Shown one piece after another: positions 43,400 to 53,599 of a DNA stretch of 64,000 nucleotides (the first letter of the stretch is position 1; every line of letters begins with the position of its first letter). The notes below the pieces were generated by a model. The model searched no databases and was not told the DNA's origin. It saw nothing but the letters and a program-made list of their open reading frames with translations. Source of the DNA: Takakia lepidozioides (lineage: Eukaryota > Streptophyta > Takakiopsida > Takakiales > Takakiaceae); assembly GCA_030704615.1 (NCBI GenBank), contig CM060731.1:34224001-34288000 (forward strand), read 5' to 3'. Both the position numbers and the translations under genes were made by a program.

Positions 43400-44535
43400 C
43401 CAGCCTCATCCATCACCGCCACCTTGGCTGCCAACTCCCTCTGAACCTCGAGCACCTCCCACGTGTGCCATGGATGCCTGCACCCCGTGGTCCTCACATG
43501 CTCGCCCCCACTCACTGCCTGTACCATCTCGGTAGGCAGAGAGACCATCGAGGGAAGTGTACTCCGCACTCTGCATTGCTCAGCTATAGCCAAGCTGATA
43601 ATCCAGGTCAAGCAATTGAGATCCATTGCTTGCCCCAACACCTGACGACGTGGTGCCTCAGAAAGAGATGACACCGCCGTGGTACCAGTGGTAAAACCCA
43701 TCGCCCGCTCACGCTCGTCAGCATTAGGCTCCACTAACTGCTGCAACTGAGCATCCCACAGGAGGCCACGTCCACTATCCCGGAAAACATGCAATCCTGG
43801 GAAGCTGAGTAGTGTAGGTAATGCTGCTCGTGGTTGACCCACCCCGTTGACCACTGCCTAAGGCAAACGGTCATCGTGTCTCACACGCTGAGACTGCCTC
43901 CCTGTGTCCAAAATGCTATCCACTATGAGGTGTGCTGCCGCTGCACCCCATCAATTCACGCTTTGAGTAGTGCGGGTGACATCAAGTTAGTCCACCATAG
44001 CCGTGGACGATGAGCCCGTGACCCCATTGTAGCTGCATCCAGCAACACTACTGACCCAAGCCACGACCGGACTTGATGCACACTGGCCATCACCCTGACC
44101 TGAGAATCGCCCATCAGTGGCACATTCTCCAAGATGTATGCTGGAGATACAGCTTGATGAAGCTGCAAGTGGCGCAAAACCCGCACCATCTCCCAAAACA
44201 GACCCGACCTCGAGTCTCGTAATCCATTGCTATGCCCGGCTGATGAATGCCCTTGGCAGGGCCAACCTGCACTACCAGATCAATGGAGCCAAACGCTCCA
44301 AATCCTGCGCCCCCAGCAACGAAATGTCTGCTGGCAAGGCCTGCTGATATCCATGACCGCAGACACCGGCAACAACTCAGGGTACTGCTGCACCCAACTA
44401 AGCATATGACGAGAGTAGATCGTGCAGTCTCATCATTCTCCACATACAAGTAACGCCGTACTCGTACACCTGCTTGTAGAACAGCAGCCAATCCGGTGTT
44501 GATCCCTCCAAACAAGTCCAGAAGGCAAATGCCTT
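43400..44535 (-). pseudogene. DNMT3-like C5-cytosine DNA methyltransferase in gypsy element 2
   Basis: Conserved motifs appear in the normal order on the minus strand, spread over three frames. Motif I is ICLLDLFGGINTGLAAV (about 44480-44532), the AdoMet-binding loop. Motif II is RRYLYVENDETA. Motif III is a DIS segment. Motif IV is GWPCQGHSSAG (PCQ at about 44253-44261, with the catalytic Cys intact), followed by GLRDSRSGLFWEMVRVL. Motif VI is AYILENVPLMG (about 44109-44140). Motif VIII is DAATMGSRAHRPRLWWTNL (about 43985-44040). Motifs IX/X are DERERAMGF (about 43695-43730) and RRQVLGQAMDLNCLTW (about 43600-43650). The order excludes the permuted DRM type, and the ENV/HRPR-WTNL spacing resembles DNMT3. 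The enzyme would transfer methyl groups from AdoMet to cytosine C5. At least two frameshifts and a stop inactivate this copy. It sits between protease and integrase tail in the gag-pol region. Confidence 0.85.
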
Positions 44536-44559
44536 CATCCGGACACGGCCACACAATCG

Positions 44560-45620
44560 GTGTGGTGTCCAATGGTGACAACTGAGGTGGTCCTAGTGCA
44601 ATCCCCGCACTGTCCTCCTCTCCTGACGGTACAAAAGCCTCTACCCGGGCTTGTTGCACACGACAATCAACAACCCGCTGCAAATCCTTGCTCGAACCCC
44701 ACAATGGAGTGTGAGCAACCATGGCAGGCAACTCCGCCATACCATACATGTCATCCTGCTCTCCCGGAGGTGACACATCCTGTGAATGAGCGTTGCCCTC
44801 TAGCAACTCTCCAGGCCCACTCACTGCAGCTGTGAATGCTGCCAGTGTTGGCATCTTGCCTCGCTGGGCAACCACAACTCCTCCTATGAACGTCACAGGG
44901 AGCTGCACACGCCGGCCCTCCCCTGACTGCCATCCAGGCCTATAGGAAGCTGACTCCTCCAAAAAATCCAGGGTGAAGCCCATGGGGTACAACACTGCTC
45001 CACCAACCAGGACATTATACGAGACCGCGTCTGTCACAATGGCCTTGGCTTGCATCACTGAGCCATCTGTAGGGTGATCCGGCCGTAGTCCGATAGCCAA
45101 CTCACGCCGTGTCATGCCCCGAGCCTGCTCCGATCCTCCTCCGATCCTCCCAGAGACGTCTGTATCTGGAAAGGACAAGGCTCCATATCCGCCTCCGTGA
45201 GGCCCAAGCCTGCAATAGCAGCTCTGCCCAACATGAATGGCTGAGCTCCTGAGTCCAACAAGACCCGCAGTGGCCAGTACCTCTTGCCTGCCGGTCCACT
45301 GAAACAAAAAATGCCATCCTGGTTGTCGAACATGACAACTCCAGGTGTCACCATGGCGCACTCAATGGCTGGCCTAGTTGGCAGCTCCATCAACCCGGCA
45401 GCTGCAACTTGCCATGGCACCGTCGTGGCAGTCTTGACCCTCAAATCCGAGGATCCCTCCGGCACTACACCTCGCACTATCTCCACAGAAGATGAAGTAA
45501 CCTCCCCACTCTCACAGAGTGTAGCTGCCAGCCTGAACACCTCAGCTGGTCTTATCCCCAGCGTCGCAATCATGGTAGCTGAGAACAATGGAGCCTGACA
45601 CACAGATGTGGCCACTCCCA
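44560..45620 (-). pseudogene. Retropepsin-like aspartic protease (element 2)
   Basis: The active-site strand is WPLRVLLDSGAQPFMLGRAA (about 45195-45275), with the DSG triad used by many plant gypsy proteases. After a frame change the distal half reads SYNVLVGGAVLYPMGFTLDF (about 44965-45030) and YRPGWQSGEGRR. The protease would cleave the gag-pol polyprotein. Downstream (44560-44930) is a linker without a known domain that leads into methyltransferase motif I, so the methyltransferase appears to be in the same polyprotein. Confidence 0.75.
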
Positions 45621-45836
45621 GCAGCACACTAGTTGTCGTAGCCTTGATAGCACTAGGTAGTGGTGCTACCCGTGTAGCTCTCCCCAATGGCGTAGTAACC
45701 TCCGCCTCAGTAACAGTCGGGCGAGAACTAGGTGCCATGGATGGCGTCGACACTGAATGTAAATGACTGAGGGAGCCTAGCCTGATGGCTTGCCTCCCCA
45801 CGCTGTGGATCCAACTCCACCTCTGTACCTCGTGGC

Positions 45837-46253
45837 TCAGGAACTCGTGCTGCTCCTCGAGTCACAGCTGCAGCAGACTCCACCTGCACTAGGTAGTGCT
45901 GCTCCACACATGAATCCCATGCCTCCCATATCTCCTCCCTCAAGAGCAGGAGGTGGACCATCCGGCCTTGGAGTCGGTACCACCTGAGCTGTAGCCATGG
46001 CAGCGAGCCTCTGCTCTAGCTGCTGAAGCCGGTTGGCCATGCCTTGGTCAACACCCGGACCTCCGCGTCCTTGGCCATGTTGAGCTTGCCCTTGGCCTAC
46101 ACCCCGTGCCTGGCCACCTCGTCCTCTTTGGGCTGCTCCCCCTCGCCCCCGGCCACTATTGTTCCCTTGGAACTGGTCTGGGCGCAACTCGGGATGCAAA
46201 CCATAACACTGGGCCTCTTCATGCCCGTGCTTGCCACAATGCCCACACTGCAA
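45837..46253 (-). CDS. Gag zinc knuckle and Gly/Arg-rich C-terminus (element 2)
   Basis: The CCHC knuckle is CGHCGKHGHEEAQC (C-x2-C-x4-H-x4-C) at the start of the frame. Then come an RGRGGAAQRGRGG-type basic stretch and a short coiled segment (MANRLQQLEQRLAAM). It is a nucleocapsid-like domain that would bind element RNA. It follows the gag core in another frame. Confidence 0.8.
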   Translation of the reverse strand: MQCGHCGKHGHEEAQCYGLHPELRPDQFQGNNSGRGRGGAAQRGRGGQARGVGQGQAQHGQGRGGPGVDQGMANRLQQLEQRLAAMATAQVVPTPRPDGPPPALEGGDMGGMGFMCGAALPSAGGVCCSCDSRSSTSS

Positions 46254-46425
46254 CTGTGCAGGCTATGAATGTGCCGGCCCTTTGCCTCCCTCTGGACAAT
46301 CCTTCTTGACGTGGGGTCCTCCACATGTCCACACACCACATCTGCCCGTTGTTGGCCTACAAATGAAGGGAGAGACCCTGCATCTGAGGTCCTCTCTGCC
46401 CTTCCCTGAGCTTCACCTGAGCCCC

Positions 46426-47434
46426 CTAGTTGCCTTGAGCACGTTGAGGTAATGGTTGGCTAGGAGCACCACTACCCCATGGTGTCTCCTTAGCGAATCC
46501 CACCATGACCATTCGTTCCTCCACCATGTTGAGCTCTATCCGCTCTGCCAGCAAAAACACATTTGTTAAGGTGGGTTGGGCCGCTTGTAGGAGAGTTGCA
46601 TCCCGCACCCTTCTCCTCAGCTCCTTGTCCAATATCCCATACCAGAATTGGACTGCCTGAGCTTCCGTAACCCCTTAGGTTACATTTATCAAGCGCCTCA
46701 TGCGAGTGAAAGCCTCCCTCAAGCTCTCAGTAGGCTTCCGTTGGAACTCTTGCAAGCTCCGCAACTTCTCTGTCCTCACCCCTTGGTAGTTCCCTCTCAA
46801 CTCTTCGAAGAACTCCACAACAGGGTTGAAGGCATGCACGGGTACTGGTGCTGGTGCGGTAGTGGCTTGGATGGACGTCGTAGCTACGGTACCACCAGTC
46901 CTACTAGTCCCACTGCTGCTTGCTGAAGCTGCCGGTGCAGCGGCAGGTGTAGCCACTGCCCTCATGACTTTAGTGCCCCTAGTGATGGAGACATAGTTGG
47001 GTGACCAGTACATCCTCCACTCCTCGATCTCAACCTCATGCCCCCGCCTAAACTCATGGTAATCATCCATACGCGGCCCCTCAAGGTGCTGAAACAGCCC
47101 CTTCCATGCCATGAAAGGCGTAAATAGTTGTGGATTGCGCATTTGCTGCAAATCACACCAACTACCAAACTCTTGGATAAAATCATCCAATCGATGGGCC
47201 CACCGCCCCAGAGTACCTTCGTGGCCCCTTGGTAGCTCTATACATCTCCTCCATTGTGTCCCACAACAATGGCAAGGAAACAACTTGCACCGCCGGTATG
47301 AGTCCTCCTGATTCACAATCCGAATCAGAACCTTCCGTAGTAGAAGACAGGAGGTGAAGGTGGCCTAAACCGCATACCTCGTCTCGTGTACCCACTAGTA
47401 TCGCTAGTGCTCGAACCGGCTCTGTCCCCAGCAA
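46426..47434 (-). pseudogene. Gag capsid region (Retrotrans_gag type, element 2)
   Basis: 47316-46675 encodes the capsid-like core (FFEELRGNYQGVRTEKLRSL, then PTESLREAFTRMRRLINVT). A stop follows, and the same frame resumes at 46632 with KELRRRVRDATLLQAAQ and FLLAERIELNMVEE. Spacing L-R-x-L..F.R.P.E.. is typical of the Retrotrans_gag family. A serine/alanine/threonine-rich linker (AAPAASASSSG) precedes the core. The gag would form the particle. It has at least one in-frame stop. Confidence 0.7.
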
Positions 47435-48110
47435 CTAGTGGCACCTCCGTGTTGACACTCAACCGGTCATGAACATGTTCCTAACCCCTTCTCCACAAGG
47501 TAACCGGGTAGAGAACCTGTTGCGGCTTATGGTTTGGAATACTACGTTTCTAACATAGTCTACACCTGTACCTGCATCCACCGCAAGCACTCCTATGGTT
47601 GGCTGGTCATCACCTCCAACCTCACCACAGGAGAAACAATGATGGTTTGGTTGGTCATCACCCCAGCCTCACCATTGACAGCATGCTCTAGGACTAGCCG
47701 GTGATCAAATCCGGACCAATCACCTATAAAAACAAGCGTCCACACAAAACTAGCATGGTGCACAGTCAAGCATGCAAGTATGGAGGGGATCCAAACACAA
47801 GAAATCAGAACGACAACTCCCCACACCAAAAACAACTCCACGGTGCTTGCTCCTGCAATGACACCCCAAGCCCAAACCCGACTGACTCTTGCCCTCCACC
47901 TACGGAAAGGTCTTGGCCTAATGAGAGGGTGGAAACTACAAGGAAGAGAAGTTAAAGCAATGCCTAACCCTAGCATGCCCTCATCCCAACACTCTTCCTC
48001 TCCTCTCTTTTCCCTCACTTGCATGAACATGGGGATATCATGAAGATACTCCTCAAACCCCCTCCACAAGCTTCAAAATTCGGCCTTCAAGACCACATGC
48101 CAGTCCTTAG
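47435..48110 (-). other. Leader of element 2, proximal part
   Basis: Between gag and the minisatellite. Open frames exist but show no known domain. No primer-binding site complementary to the initiator tRNA-Met was recognised here or beside the LTR. Confidence 0.4.
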
Positions 48111-48830
48111 GCAGTCCACCAGTGCCTCCACGAGTCAGCACAGGCCGTCCACAGTCAACACAGGCCACCACAGGCCACACAGGCCAGCCACACAGCCTCA
48201 CTGTCCACAGCCACCCCAGGCCACAGCCTGTCACAGCCTATCACAGCCCTACACAGGTCACAGGGTCACAGCCCCAAAGGCCACATGTCACAGCTTGTCA
48301 CAGCCCCCGGCCACAGGTCACAGCCTGTCATAGCCATCACAACCCCAAAGGCCACAAGCACAGCCTGTCACAGCCCCTCACAACCCCATAGGCCACAGGG
48401 CACAGCCTGTCACAGCCCCTCATAGCCCGTCACAGCCCCACAGGCCACTGGCACAGCCCGCCACAGCCTGTCACAGCCCCTCACAGTCCCATAGGTCACA
48501 CGGCACAACCTGTCACAGCCCCACAGGCCACATAGCTCAGCCTGTCACAGCCCTATACAGGTCACAAGAGTCACAGCCCCAAAGGCCACCAGCCCGTCAC
48601 AGCCCCACAGCCACAGGGCACAGACCCTCACAGATCACAGCGTCACAGCCCGTCACAGCCCCACAGCCACAGGCACAGCCCACCACAGCCTGTCACACCC
48701 CGTCACAGCCCCACAGCCACAGGGCACAGCCTGTCACAGCCCACCACAGCCTGTCACAGCCCATCACAGCCTGTCACACCCGTCACAGCCCCACAGGCCA
48801 CTCATGACAGTTTAGCCATTTCTCCAAGGG
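48110..48830. repeat. CACAGCC minisatellite in the leader of element 2
   Basis: About 700 bp of CACAGCCYGTCACAGCCCC-like units, variable 10-28 bp in length, interspersed with CAGGCCAC. On the element's coding strand it reads GGCTGTG. ORFs across it are repeat artefacts. Confidence 0.9.
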
Positions 48831-49289
48831 GTTTAGCCACGCCAAGCTAGGGTTGTGTCTCTTGGACTCTAGGCTTCTTTGCACCGAGCTACGGCGGCTG
48901 TGAAGAAATCAGCAAGGTATTCTTGCTCTTTCGGCTCCCACACACCACCAATAGTAGCCCTAGCCATGAGGAAGATGGTCGCGCACAAACAAGCCTTCTT
49001 TCTCATTTAGACTCCCAAACACACGCCACTAAACTCAATGACAAACAACCAAGCCTTGCTGGTTTCCAGCCTTGTGAGCACTCATTCAAGCGTTTCCCTT
49101 GGCCATAGCATCTGTCTTAGAGCCTATTCCAGCCCCCTACACCTACCACTTCAAGAGCCATGCTCTATCTAGGCTTGAGTTGAAACCCCAACTCAGAAAC
49201 GCTCTACAAATGTCGGACTGTCACATAAGAGCAGATCAGCCCCTTCCCTTCTCTTCTAGTTTTCTAAAGCTTGAAAACAAAAGCCCAAT

Positions 49290-49625
49290 GGACTGAAGGC
49301 ATGCTCCACACATGCCCCACTCTCACCACCAAAGAATCAGCCCCTTTGCTTTCTTTCTTGCACCCACCAACCTGAAAATACACGCTTCAGTGGGCTGGAA
49401 GCATGCTCCACACATGCCCTACAGGGAAACCAGCCCCTTCCTTCCTTTCTTGCACTCCCAAACCTGAAAGTACAAGCCTTCAACAGGCTGAAAGCATGCT
49501 CCACACATGCATTGCTCTCACATAAGGGAAGTCAGCCCTTCCCTCTTCCTTGCTTGCCCTCAAGCTTGAAGATGGAAGCTTCAATGAGCTGAATACATGC
49601 TCCACACATGCAACCTCTTCACTCA
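49290..49625. repeat. Degenerate tandem repeat of 93-102 bp in the leader of element 2
   Basis: The anchor ATGCTCCACACATGC occurs at about 49301, 49403, 49496 and 49597. Each is preceded by a variable AGCTTGAA/CAATGGACTGAA block and followed by CAGCCCCTTCC-type sequence. Further decayed units may extend to 49960. Confidence 0.7.
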
Positions 49626-50168
49626 AGAGGTATCAGCCCCCTATCTTGGCTCCTTAGCTCCTTGATGCTCTCTAAGACAAAACTAAGCACTCCACAGCCC
49701 TTGCCAAGCTCTTGAAACCAAGGCTTACATTTCCAGCCACCCATCTTGTGGTGCAAGAGCTCTTCTTCCAAGCTCTGAAACCCTAGGTGCACTCCATGGC
49801 CTTGCCGCACCTCTTAGCTCCTGTTCCAGCCCTGCTCTTGCCATGACAAAAGCCCTCTCAATGCTGAAGCTCGAGATTGAAAACCCAATCTCAACATACT
49901 CCACAAAGTGCACTGATTTGCCCCAAGCCAAATCAGCCCTTTCGCTTGGTCTTGCAATCCTGCAGCATGGTGCTTTCATCTCTGAAGCTGAAGATCGAAT
50001 GCCAAGGTCTACCACCTCATAACCCACATCGCCTCCGCTTCTACCAACCAAGAGCTCCACGGTGCTCCTTGCATAACAACCTGGTTTCTCTCATTCTCAA
50101 GCAAAAACCACAAGTGCTACAACTAACTCGTATCTGGCACTCACAGATACGATCTCATCTTTCTCGAG

Positions 50169-50485
50169 TGATAAAGAAGAAGAATACAAGCATGAGCTCA
50201 CAAATCTGAAGCATAAACTCATGCATATATAACCTCATCACTCAAATACAAGTCAAGCCAAGTGCACCCCACGCCATGGGGAATCCACACTACGGCGCCA
50301 TAGCTAGGTGCGGTGAGGCTCAAGTCGAGAAAGATGAGCCTCCCGCGCTTGCCGTGAAGATAACCACTCCAGGGCCTAAATCTGCCTTGACCCCTGGATT
50401 GACACTTGGGCCAATCCCAAATGTCAATATGTAAAAGCTAGCTATTTTCTAGCTAGTTTCACACTAGTGGTAAAATAACTTGACA
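50169..50485 (-). repeat. 5' LTR of gypsy element 2 (truncated, 317 bp)
   Basis: Corresponds to positions 194-509 of the array LTR with about five differences and one extra A. It ends CTTGACA followed by the GGCC TSD. The inner 193 bp (U5 side on the element strand) and any primer-binding site next to it are missing; the leader sequence abuts at TGATAAAG. Confidence 0.85.
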
Positions 50486-50489
50486 GGCC

Positions 50490-53400
50490 GGGTCCAACTG
50501 AAGGGAAGTTATATCAGAACTTCCCAGCAGGAAGAAGGCCTTTTTTTTTAGCCAATCTCGAGTGGAGGATCCCAGCTTGTCCCGTCCTGATCATGGAGGG
50601 GAGAAGGGGCCGAAGCCTTAGAGCTGGTGTCTTGGCTATGATTCTGTATGCGACATTGAGGAGAGTGATTGGCCTGTAGTTGCTAATCGATGCCCTATCC
50701 CCTTTCTTGATCAATAGTAGGGTAATAATTCCTTGGTTCATAGCCTCGGGCATGAAGCCTTGGCTTTTAATGGCGTTGGCCATATCACAGAAGTCCCCCG
50801 AGATGGAGATCCATAGAGCTTTATAGAATTCCAGAGGCAGGTAACAAACTCCTTACCAGGAATCAGTAGCGCTAACATGACAAAGAACTTTTTGGTCATT
50901 AACCACGGAGGCAGCCAAGGAGTCTCGAGGTTTTCTACGAACGATGGTATTTTGAGGTGTTCCGAGTTAAGCTTGTAGACTCCTCTTCCTCTAGGTTGAG
51001 AATTAGGAAGCTTCATTGTGGCCGAAACAAGGGCATGATCGAATCCTAGGGGTATGGGTTCTTGGGGATAGTAGAAGGTGCTTGGAGATAGGGAGAGGGA
51101 GGTATATAATCGATCTAGTCTAGCCATGCTAAGGTCGCTGATATCTCTGTTGTTGGACCAGGTAAAGAATGGAGAGGTTCATGATGGATCTATCGGTGGA
51201 CGGTCTATTTCTGCTAGGCTATGCGTTTGAGTCAGACATTGCCAGGTCAAATATTCCTCGAGGCTAAGGTGATGCGAGCCTCTGCCTTTCCTATCACATT
51301 CGTTTTCCACCATATTGAAGTCTCCATCCATTACCCGTCTGTTGATGTCTTGATGTTGAGACATTAGCAGGCGCATTCTGTCCCAGAGTGCTGCTCTGGG
51401 AGCTGGTTCATTTGGGGAATATATGTTGATGAAGCCGATTGGTTCAGTGTCATTAGGGAAAAATAGAGAGCAAAATTGCCCTCTCCCATCCTCCTAGACT
51501 TCATCTTTGAGGAGAAACTGCTTAAGGGAGGGGGTGAGGAGGATGGTTGTGCCTCCTTTTGAACCCTCATAGGAAGGTTTCCAAAGAGTGGAATCTGTAG
51601 GCTAGAGCTGGTTTGTAAGGTTTCTAATTTTCCTATTGCATAGCTTGTGTTCTTGAAGAAAAACAATAGAGAGGGAGGGGAGCAGTGGTCTCAGCCACGC
51701 AGATAGCTTGATTTTCTTCAAGGCCATCTGATCCGACCCGAGGCCATGGATATTCCAGGAGGATAAACTAACCTGCATCTGGGGTTGTCGATAGGCTGAG
51801 GGGAGAAGACTCATTTGATGGCCTGGATGCAAAGAATCTGAATTTGATTCTTTTGTCTGACGGGATGAAGGAGGGTGACCAATAGTGGCTGATGGATGCA
51901 GTGAAAATTGGTTTTTTGAGATGGACAAATATGGCTGGGGTGCTGAGAGAGATGTTAAGAAGGATCCCCGTGCAGTCAAGAAGTATGAATCTTCCTGTGT
52001 GCTGAAGGGATGTCTTAATTGAGACTGGACAGGGGAGAGGCAGGTTGTGAGGTTCAAGGATTCGGGCGAAGTTGTCTTGCGAGGGTGGGTAGGTTATGGA
52101 TGGTAGAATCTTCCGAGAGGATGGGAGGGACATGATAGGGCGTAGACATAGGATTTTGCATTTGCTGCGGAGATTAGGATTAACATAGAAAAAAAGGATA
52201 GGAATGGACCAAGCAGGGGATAGGGGACTTACAGAGAGCGGGAGGGATGCATCAGGAGCAGGAGTTGGGGAAGGTAGAAGAGCGAAGGGAACTGTATTTG
52301 CCCTTTGTTGCTGAGACGAGTGAGGCGCTTGCTGGGTTTGGAGCTGAGAGACCTGCAGGTCCGAGGAGCTGGAGGTCGAGATCTCCCCAAAGGGGTCATA
52401 GGAGTGGTCGATGAAGCCCGCTGGGCGTTGCTTTTTCCATGCTCCATTTTCTCCCCCCTTTTCTGTTTCGATGATGGCTTGAAGAATTGAGAATGTGTTG
52501 CTAAGAGTGTCTGAGGATCTAGTCAGAGACTTGGTGTAAGTGTGTGGACCAATAAGTGATCATACTGAGCCCAAACTCCTGGCAGAGATGTGCTGGTGTT
52601 ACCAAGAAGCTTGTCTTCGTCCCTAATGGCCAGAATATGGGTGTTGGGGGTGAGATCTTCGCAAAGGCCTAGGAACTCCTCCGAGTAAGCCCCCCATGTG
52701 ACTGCAGATGTGGATGGTAGAGAGTATAGAGGGAGGTTAGCTTGGAAGCAATCATTTATTTTGTTGCATAACGTTGGAACTGGGTTGTTGTCCATAGGGC
52801 TCTTGGAAATGAAAGATTGAACATCTCGTACCGAGATCGCTGTATCCTCCGAAACCTTGACTGAAAAGTAATTTCCTTGCTCATCTATAGGTAGCATGAT
52901 AAAATCTGGCAAGATTTTGTCCGCTGGCATCACCACCACTATCTTCACGAAACTCATTGGGCCTTGATGCAATAGTAGCCCTCCTCCAGGCTGGGTCTTC
53001 TCTCGATAATGTTGCACTCATGCTTGGGTCCAAAGTAGCCAGACACCCCATGAATGCTCCGAAGAAGTTTCCAATCGTCGGCAGGCAAAATAAATATTGA
53101 TCTGGTATGTAGGGTAGAGATATGATCCGAGGGCTTCAGATCTTACCATTTATGTTGCCCATGTTTTTAGACCATGGAAATATGTTGACGTTGAATCCAT
53201 GCAGAGTAGGATTGAACGTCAGCGCTTTTTCTTCTGCTTCTTTAGAGTCCAGGAGAACCGAGAAAAAACCACGACCTCTGGGTTGACATAAATGATGGTG
53301 CAGGTCTCCAGATCCCCCGAGGTGAGTTATGGCCCAGTTGCGGGCATGAGATCTGCTTACCTTCTTGCCTAGGAAGTGTAGAAGGATCCCATTACTTTCA

Positions 53401-53595
53401 TAGTGCTCCACGTTGAATTTGATCCGATTGATCTCGACTGCCACCAAGGGCTGCATGTTTTGCAGGATTGCAGTATCTGTCGAGGAGGTCAGCGTCATGG
53501 GCCGCCTGAGGCGAATCGCCGGGGCTGGAATCTTCTTCGTTGCTATCACAGTGGGTCGTTGGGTTTCCTGGTTTGTCATGCGTTGTGAGGAACGG
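50490..53595 (-). pseudogene. LINE-1 (L1-type), 5' part: ORF1, endonuclease, start of RT
   Basis: Minus strand from the right: an ORF1 DUF4283-like region (53579-53136: NGILLHFLGKKVSRSHARNW, GFNVNIFPWSKNMGN), an ORF1 continuation (53017-52523: VMPADKILPDFIMLPIDEQG) and the AP endonuclease start (near 51770: SLSSWNIHGLGS ... IVFLQEHKL). Then come more endonuclease (51376-51179: VMDGDFNMVENECDRKGRG; near 51100: MARLDRLYTSL and PIPLGFDHALVSA) and the RT N-terminus (50783-50514: GIITLLLIKKGDRASISNYR, PITLLNVAYRIIAK). Frameshifts are frequent. RT stops after GQAGILHSR, and the zf-RVT part continues at 25196, so the RT palm is deleted. It is split by gypsy element 2. Confidence 0.8.
50839..50914. 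other. 76-bp fragment of CACTA transposase inside the LINE
   Basis: 50839-50914 matches 35438-35513 of the TNPD gene at 74 of 76 bases (differences at AACAGACT/AACAAACT and GTAGTGCT/GTAGCGCT). The orientation is the same, and the encoded peptide LPPWLMTKKFFVMLALLIPG is in the LINE reading frame. On both sides the sequence is LINE. It looks like templated filler DNA from a CACTA copy, inserted during break repair. Confidence 0.85.
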
Positions 53596-53599
53596 TTGA

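Larger units (their letters stand above)
25201..50485 (-). mobile_element. Ty3/gypsy element 2 with DNA methyltransferase and PHD finger, TSD GGCC
   Basis: Outer termini are TGTCGTGCGC (25201) and CTTGACA (50485), with GGCC on both sides (25197-25200, 50486-50489). Without the nested CACTA the element is about 13.6 kb. Minus-strand order is: 5' LTR (truncated inside), long leader with minisatellites, gag, CCHC knuckle, aspartic protease, C5-methyltransferase, integrase tail, PHD finger, [CACTA insertion], PPT, an LTR-end segment and 11 tandem LTRs. RT, RNase H and the integrase core are absent, apparently deleted between the methyltransferase and the integrase tail. The element interrupts a LINE. 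It is non-autonomous and heavily frameshifted. Confidence 0.88.

Noticed and set aside
48019-48391. H/P/Q/T-rich ORFs
   Set aside because: Artefacts of the CACAGCC minisatellite.
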